DNA of 64,000 bases, from assembly GCA_029448655.1 (NCBI GenBank), contig JACCLO010000008.1:1240001-1304000 (forward strand). Reading direction: 5' to 3'. This stretch comes from Wolfiporia cocos (lineage: Eukaryota > Basidiomycota > Agaricomycetes > Polyporales > Phaeolaceae). The notes beneath the pieces were generated by a model that made no database searches, was not told where the DNA came from, and saw only the letters and a program-made list of their open reading frames with translations. The position numbers were made by a program, and so were the translations under genes. Shown here in pieces: positions 59,168 to 64,000 of the stretch (positions are counted from its first letter, which is position 1; each line of letters begins with the position of its first letter).

Positions 59168-60178
59168 TCATTTCCTACCAACCCTCCACTCGCCTGTCTT
59201 GGACAATGCTCGCTTGCCGGCAAGCGCGGTGAGCACGCCCAGAATGCCTCCATAGAGAAGTACCTGACCGAGCTTCAGGCTAATCCAGTACCACAGGAGG
59301 AGACCCTCGAACGCGCCGAGACTCGCAATGAATGGAAACACGTGTGGTGAGAATAGGTGCGGCACGCGCGGATTGATATAGAGCCACTGCGCAGTCAGAC
59401 GGATAGATGATGAGCGCACACCTCAAATGACCACTGTTTACTTACGAGACCTATAAGAACGAGCCATGGCCAGTATACGAATGCAGCAAAGAACGCGGAC
59501 GCGGCCTTTGCTGGCGTCCTCTGCTCCGGGCGGAATGTGTGCGTGATCTCTGGAAGCGGGGCGAACCGTGTCTCGTCAGGATGCTGCGGAGGCGGTTGCG
59601 AGGCGGGCAGAACGAGATTAAACAGATCGTGCTGTACCGGCGCATACTCAAAGGAGCCGAGCATCAGCGTGACTATCAATGGGTTCGTAGTGGTAGGAGG
59701 CAGGTACACCGGCGGGCGCGCCATATTCTGCGTGTTCGCGCCATGCAGACGCGTCAGGCGGGTCCATCACGGCGCAAAACATGAACACGTACAAGCTCGA
59801 ACTTAGCCTTCCCTCCCGGCGTTACGCGCACGGGCTGCACGCCCTCCTCGCCCGAGACTTCATCATAGAAACGCAGGAACGTCTGGTGCGGCTGCACGCC
59901 CTTTCCCTCGCTGCTTTCGGAGACCTGGAACGTCAGCTTCAGCACGTCCGTTGTGCCCAGGGTTAATGTCGGCCGTGCAGACTGATCCAAGGAGATCCTG
60001 GAATGTGGTCGGCATACGTGTCAGTGCGACTGCGGGCGTTCGTGCAGGCTTACGACTCAGAACGTAATTGTGTGGCATCTGGGCCAGAGATGGTGAAGCG
60101 AGGTGTCTGCACCGTCAACGAAGCTGCATGGGCCCCCGCGGCCGCCAGCAGCGTAAGCGTCAACCAGAGTCGGACCAT
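59168..60178 (-). CDS. SWP1: Oligosaccharyltransferase subunit Swp1 / ribophorin II
   Basis: Non-catalytic subunit of the ER complex that transfers the glycan to Asn on nascent proteins. Exons 60054-60178, 59793-59997, 59446-59727 and 59168-59386 close in frame, 276 aa, close to yeast Swp1. It begins with a signal peptide (MVRLWLTLTLLAAAGAHA). A lumenal beta-rich part follows (LTLGTTDVLKLTFQV, GVQPHQTFLRFYD, MLGSFEYAPVQHDLFNL), then three hydrophobic segments at the C-terminus (FVYWPWLVLIGLWLYI, PFIASLGAFEGLLLWYWISL, VLLYGGILGVLTALAG). This layout is typical of the family. It converges with the GH47 gene 217 bases away, another N-glycan gene, which may be chance. Confidence 0.88.
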
Positions 60179-60295
60179 ATGGCAGTTTGGTCGTGAAGAG
60201 CAAGTGAGCTCTAGGAGGTGAGCTCTAATGTACGTGGAGGCGTGCGCTATGTATGTGATCTAATATAGCTGCCTTATCTAACCCTTTTTTCCAGT

Positions 60296-60387
60296 GGTCC
60301 TATAGCTCAGTGGTAGAGCATACGATTGCAGTTCTCGTCCCTGGTATTTCTTATCGTGCGGTCGCGTGTTCGAACCACGCTGGGACC
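60296..60387 (+). tRNA. tRNA-Cys (GCA) with a 21-base intron
   Basis: Acceptor GGTCCTA pairs with TGGGACC. The D arm is GCTC-AGTGGTA-GAGC and the A box TAGCTCAGTGG spans 60303-60313. The anticodon stem TACGA pairs with TCGTG (one G-T), with anticodon GCA at 60328-60330. The T arm is GCGTG-TTCGAAC-CACGC and the B box spans 60368-60376. The intron lies one base after the anticodon (about 60332-60352), the usual place. A TTTT terminator follows at 60392-60395. It sits between SWP1 and RPN3. Confidence 0.93.
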
Positions 60388-60497
60388 TTCCTTTTCTGAT
60401 AGCCATGTTCAACTCATCTTGTGATATCCTTCAATCTCGGCATTCAGTTTTGTGTTTAGGTAGGCGGATTTTAGGTAGAGAATAGCGGCATGACATG

Positions 60498-62243
60498 CTA
60501 GAAACCTTCCCCAATGTCAGGCCCATCATCCTCAAAGTCCCCACCGCCCTCATAAATATCCTTTGCCAGCTCCTTCTCGCGTTCCCGGGCGTTCTCAGCG
60601 GCAGCGAGCTCCTTGCGATGCGCATTGAGCGGATAGCGCATAGCCTTCAAAATTCATAGTATCAGCAAGAGGGCTATCGAACGGAAAGCTATACGCACCT
60701 TGACACTCTGATTGTGCAGCTCGAGGCAGTACTGGATGCGGCGCGTGAACACTTCGCTAACTTCGGGACCGTAACCGCTCTTCTGGCTGCCGCACTCCAT
60801 CCAGCCCTTTTCATGGACGATGCGGCCCTCAATGACGCCATCGCGGATCGCCTTACCGACGATGTACTCCGCATCCTCCTCCGAGTCGAGGTGCAGCTTT
60901 ACGCAGATGTCGCGCAGCGAGATACGCGCATACGACAGCGAGAGCCGCCGGATACCTGTCTTGATCACGTTCTGCCGCAGCCGCACGATCAGCGTGTATG
61001 TCTTGTCCGCCTCGAAAGCTGCCGCGTGCTTCGAGAGGGTCGACTGGAATTGTGATAAGGAACCCATGCGCACCGCTGGTGTGATCTATCAGTACACTGA
61101 AACCGTATATGTTGGTCTATCTTACCCTTCACGATCTCAAAGTACCCGCTCAGCGCTTTCTCAAGCACCGGCTGCCTGAACAGACTGCGCTCCGGAATCT
61201 CGCCCATGAGCAGATCTACAACCACAGACAGTTTGTGCACTGCCTGGTAGAACCCTGGTGCAGTCCTCGCAGGGGGTGCGCGCCGGATCGCCTGCTGCAG
61301 ATTAGTGTGCGCTGCTGTGTAATTGAGCTGTACAGCCTTGATGCGGCCAAGGTAATAGTGGTAACGCGCGAATTGTGGGTTACCGGCGGATGCAGGGAAG
61401 GATGTCTTGGAGACGAGCTTGTCTGCCTGGTCGTATAGGTTATAGTTGATGTAGCTCCGGAGCAGGCGATTGATGAGGGATGCCTGAGTTTCGTCGTCGT
61501 GCCGCAGAGACGCAGTGCGCTGAGCGGAAAGGAATAGCCTGCATGTGTAGTGTATTGACAAAAGTACAAATGTGGCATAACGAAGACATACGGTCGGGCA
61601 TCTGCAAGCTGTCCGCCGAGCTCGTACGTCCGCTCGACGGCGTACCACACTTTGGCGGCGATCGGGTCCATGCTGCGGCGGTTCAGCGACTGCATACGCT
61701 GTACTGTCTCGTGCGCAAGCTCCATGGCCTGCTTGTGCGTGTTCGGCGTCGCGAGCAGGTAGTGCAGGATGAGGAGGCGGAGGTAAATCTCTCCTTCAGG
61801 CACAGGCTCTTGCTGGCCATGCTTCTGCGCCGGCGCGGAAGCAGGCGTGGAGTCCACGTCCATAGACTGCTCCCCCGCGGCAGGGACCCACGCAAGGAGG
61901 GTCTTCTTCGTCTGCGAGTCCGCTGCAGTCGATCGAGATCAGTCCACGGCAGCTTGGTGCGACGCGCGTACGCACGGTGCGTGTACACGCTCTCGATGGC
62001 CTCGCGAAGCACGCGCTCGTCGAGCTTCTTCCTGAGCGCGGTGAGCGTACGAAGGACGCGGTGCGTGAACCGCGGCTCAAGGCTCGACACGGCCCGCTCG
62101 ATGAGCGCGACGTTGGACTTGATCTCGGCAGCGGGGGACACAGGCTTCGGGGCCTTGGACTCGTCCTCCTTGTCCTCTTTCTTCGTCTCCTCGTCGCTGG
62201 GCTTCCTGGCCTCATCAATGGGCTTCATCTCGACGTCGGCCAT
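60498..62243 (-). CDS. RPN3: 26S proteasome lid subunit Rpn3 (PSMD3)
   Basis: Lid subunit of the 19S regulatory particle. Exons 61976-62243, 61592-61922, 61126-61538, 60699-61075 and 60498-60644 close in frame, 511 aa, the normal length. It starts MADVEMKPIDEAR with an acidic tail region, then helical repeats (LLAWVPAAG, GEIYLRLLILHYLLAT, LFLSAQRTASLRHDDETQA, LLRSYINYNLYDQADKLV, ARYHYYLGRIKAVQLNY). The PCI domain follows (VLEKALSGYFEIVKAVRMG, TYTLIVRLRQNVIKTGIRRL, SYARISLRDICVKL). The C-terminus ends GGGDFEDDGPDIGEGF. GC-rich open frames on the opposite strand (up to 300 codons) are shadows of this gene. Confidence 0.93.
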
Positions 62244-63922
62244 GGCTGCAGAATGTGAGGTACGTTGGGCGAGAGCTAACGAGCTCAAGACGCGTCAGTA
62301 CGGGGTACGCGTCCACTTTGCCCGGTATGGAAGCTTTCGCACGCTTAGCGCGATCGTACCTAGACCTAGACGCAATCACTAGACCTTACCTCCACCATCC
62401 ATCACGCTCTCGAATTCAATTGGAACGATGCGAATTCGGGAGATACTCCTGTGCTCAACGCTACGCAGATCTCATCTGACGCAAACACTTACTCGGGCGC
62501 ATTGAGCGAAACCAAGATATTGCGCAAGCGCACCTCACTCGATGGCTACATGCAATTATTGGCTTGTAGTTCTCGGACTAAGGGCACTGTCTGGACTTTC
62601 CCCAACACACATATCCGCCTCTGCTGGCTTTTCGTGGACATGGCGCGGGCACGTGGCCCAAGCTAACACTGGCAGCACTGTCTGTCTCAGAGCACTGACT
62701 TCCTCTGGCATGGCATTATTTTGAAGGTCTCGGTACAAAGATCGCGCGAAAGTAAGCAGCAAGATCACGCCATGGAATCACCTGGACAAAGTAGCTGGTT
62801 GATATCTGGCTCAGAAGAAGTGAAAGCTGATGTTTGTAAATTGAGTTTGCATACTCAAGATGTCGCCTCAGGTGCGCCGCGCGCGACAGTAGATCAGGGG
62901 ATTCAAATCTCGAGCCTATCTGCGGCACGTTGTTCGTAGAAGACATTGTACAGTGGCAGAAGACACGCACACAGACCTGTGATAAGTTCATCTCGCCTAA
63001 AGGGCTCGGAGGAAAGAAGGGGGAAGGCTTAGCTGGTTGTGTGGCAATCACATATTGTGCTGAAGCGGAACATCTACCAGTGAGTTATATCGGATCTCAG
63101 AACACACGTATGCACCTGGCTTGCCTTGAATTTTCTGTGGAGCGGATCGAACCACTCAGACCCCAAATTCACTCCATAGGTTGTATGCACCCCATGCAGC
63201 CTGCCATTCGCTCATTCATGGATCAACGTAATGCGGCCATTTGACTGGCCGCGCCTCTAGAGATCGACAGCCCTCCGACATAAAGGCGCTCTGCAGGGGA
63301 TATCTGTACGTGGACCAGTGTCCTTAAGCGATTTCCTTCCGGAAGCCCAACGCTGGAGTCGACGCGGAGGCATTTGATCGAGGTCCCTTCGGATATCCTG
63401 ATTGATTACCGAGATGCGGCACATGGATCCTCGAAGATCACTGCGTGCAAAACACCAGCTCGAATGCGATGTGTGGTCAAACCCGCTGTGCTACCATCCG
63501 CGGTAAGTACGACTCACAATACACAAATGCTGCGTGCGGCCCACCAAGACTGGGCCTATTCTCCGAGCAGAATTTCCGCATGGTCCATAGAATTCTGTCC
63601 ATCACCTAAATCCATCGCACACGCGTCTTTGGTCCACCCTGGCAGTCGGCACGCAGCAGTCTTCAAGCTGCGCTGCTGCTGCATGTTTCTCTCAGATGTC
63701 CCTGCCCGCATGCCATGCGATAAATGCACGACTTCACGGTGTTGCGAGCACGGATTGTGTGCCAGATAGATCATATAGATTAGATCAGCATGGCCGATAT
63801 TATACCCAACTCACATGAAGGCCGAGACTGAGTGCTTGACGAATGAATGCCATCAGATCCAGGAGTGGCGTCGAGATTACATAAGCCGTATATTAGCTGG
63901 ACTTTTCACATTCATCACTCAC
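62244..63922. other. Intergenic, no supported gene
   Basis: Upstream of RPN3 and beyond. Frames up to 131 codons (63374-63769 +, 62716-63051 -) show no domain. The part near 63800-63922 may hold introns and further exons of the partial gene at the right edge. Confidence 0.4.
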
Positions 63923-64000
63923 CCGATTGTGCGTGCCGTACACGGTTTTGACCACCCTCGCCAGGTCGCCAGCGTCGGTCACTACACCTTCAATAACATC
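63923..64000 (-). CDS. Partial exon of an unrecognised gene at the right edge
   Basis: Open on the - strand from the edge: DVIEGVVTDAGDLARVV, then KTVYGTHNR, followed by a strong donor GTGAGT (63917-63922). A second coding-like piece (LLDLMAFIRQALSLGLH, ending before another GTGAGTTG) lies at about 63815-63870. The family is not recognisable from so little. Confidence 0.35.

Noticed and set aside
61480..62382. 300-codon frame on the + strand
   Set aside because: Lies opposite Rpn3 exons and across their introns; Arg-rich shadow.

Overview
This window looks like nuclear DNA of a basidiomycete fungus, probably an Agaricomycete. Coding genes are cut by many 45-60 base GT-AG introns with CTRAY-type branch points. 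Gene types are typical of mushroom-forming fungi: two DUF6533 membrane proteins, an F-box protein, a PHD/chromodomain protein, a CSC1/OSCA channel and a secreted GH47 mannosidase. A tRNA-Cys gene with an intron is also present. I cannot name the species.

The layout has three parts. (1) 1-2.4 kb: the 3' end of an unrecognised + strand gene, then an intact flavin-containing monooxygenase on the - strand. (2) About 2.5-37.7 kb: a gene-poor, CpG-poor block of nested, decayed mobile elements. At least three families with TG...CA ends and 5-bp target duplications (called A, B and D here) behave like solo LTRs. I could assign matching target duplications to most copies, which allows their order of insertion to be read. 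hAT-type elements with 8-bp duplications and fold-back elements are also present. No gag, pol or complete transposase was found. Inside the block, two paralogous ten-exon DUF6533 genes sit head to head as an inverted duplication (about 24.14-27.4 kb and 35.2-37.7 kb) with about 8 kb of elements between them. (3) 38.9-64 kb: a compact, GC-richer gene array. On the + strand are a CSC1/OSCA ion channel, a FYVE-SAP-RING E3 ligase, a PHD/chromodomain protein, the SNARE Sec20 (ending in HDEL), an F-box/zinc-finger protein and a GH47 alpha-mannosidase. On the - strand are the OST subunit Swp1/ribophorin II and the proteasome subunit Rpn3, with tRNA-Cys between them. A partial - strand exon touches the right edge.

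For several genes I rebuilt exon chains by hand and checked that the phases close: monooxygenase 492 aa, DUF6533 copy 1 350 aa, CSC1 1030 aa, FYVE-RING 621 aa, Sec20 442 aa, Swp1 276 aa, Rpn3 511 aa. Functionally, region 3 holds secretory-pathway genes (Sec20, Swp1, GH47) and ubiquitin/proteasome genes (FYVE-RING E3, F-box protein, Rpn3) side by side. I take this as ordinary housekeeping gene density rather than a cluster. The most unusual material is in the repeat block: dated nesting, CpG-specific decay, and covarying hairpins placed next to the TATA box of family B.
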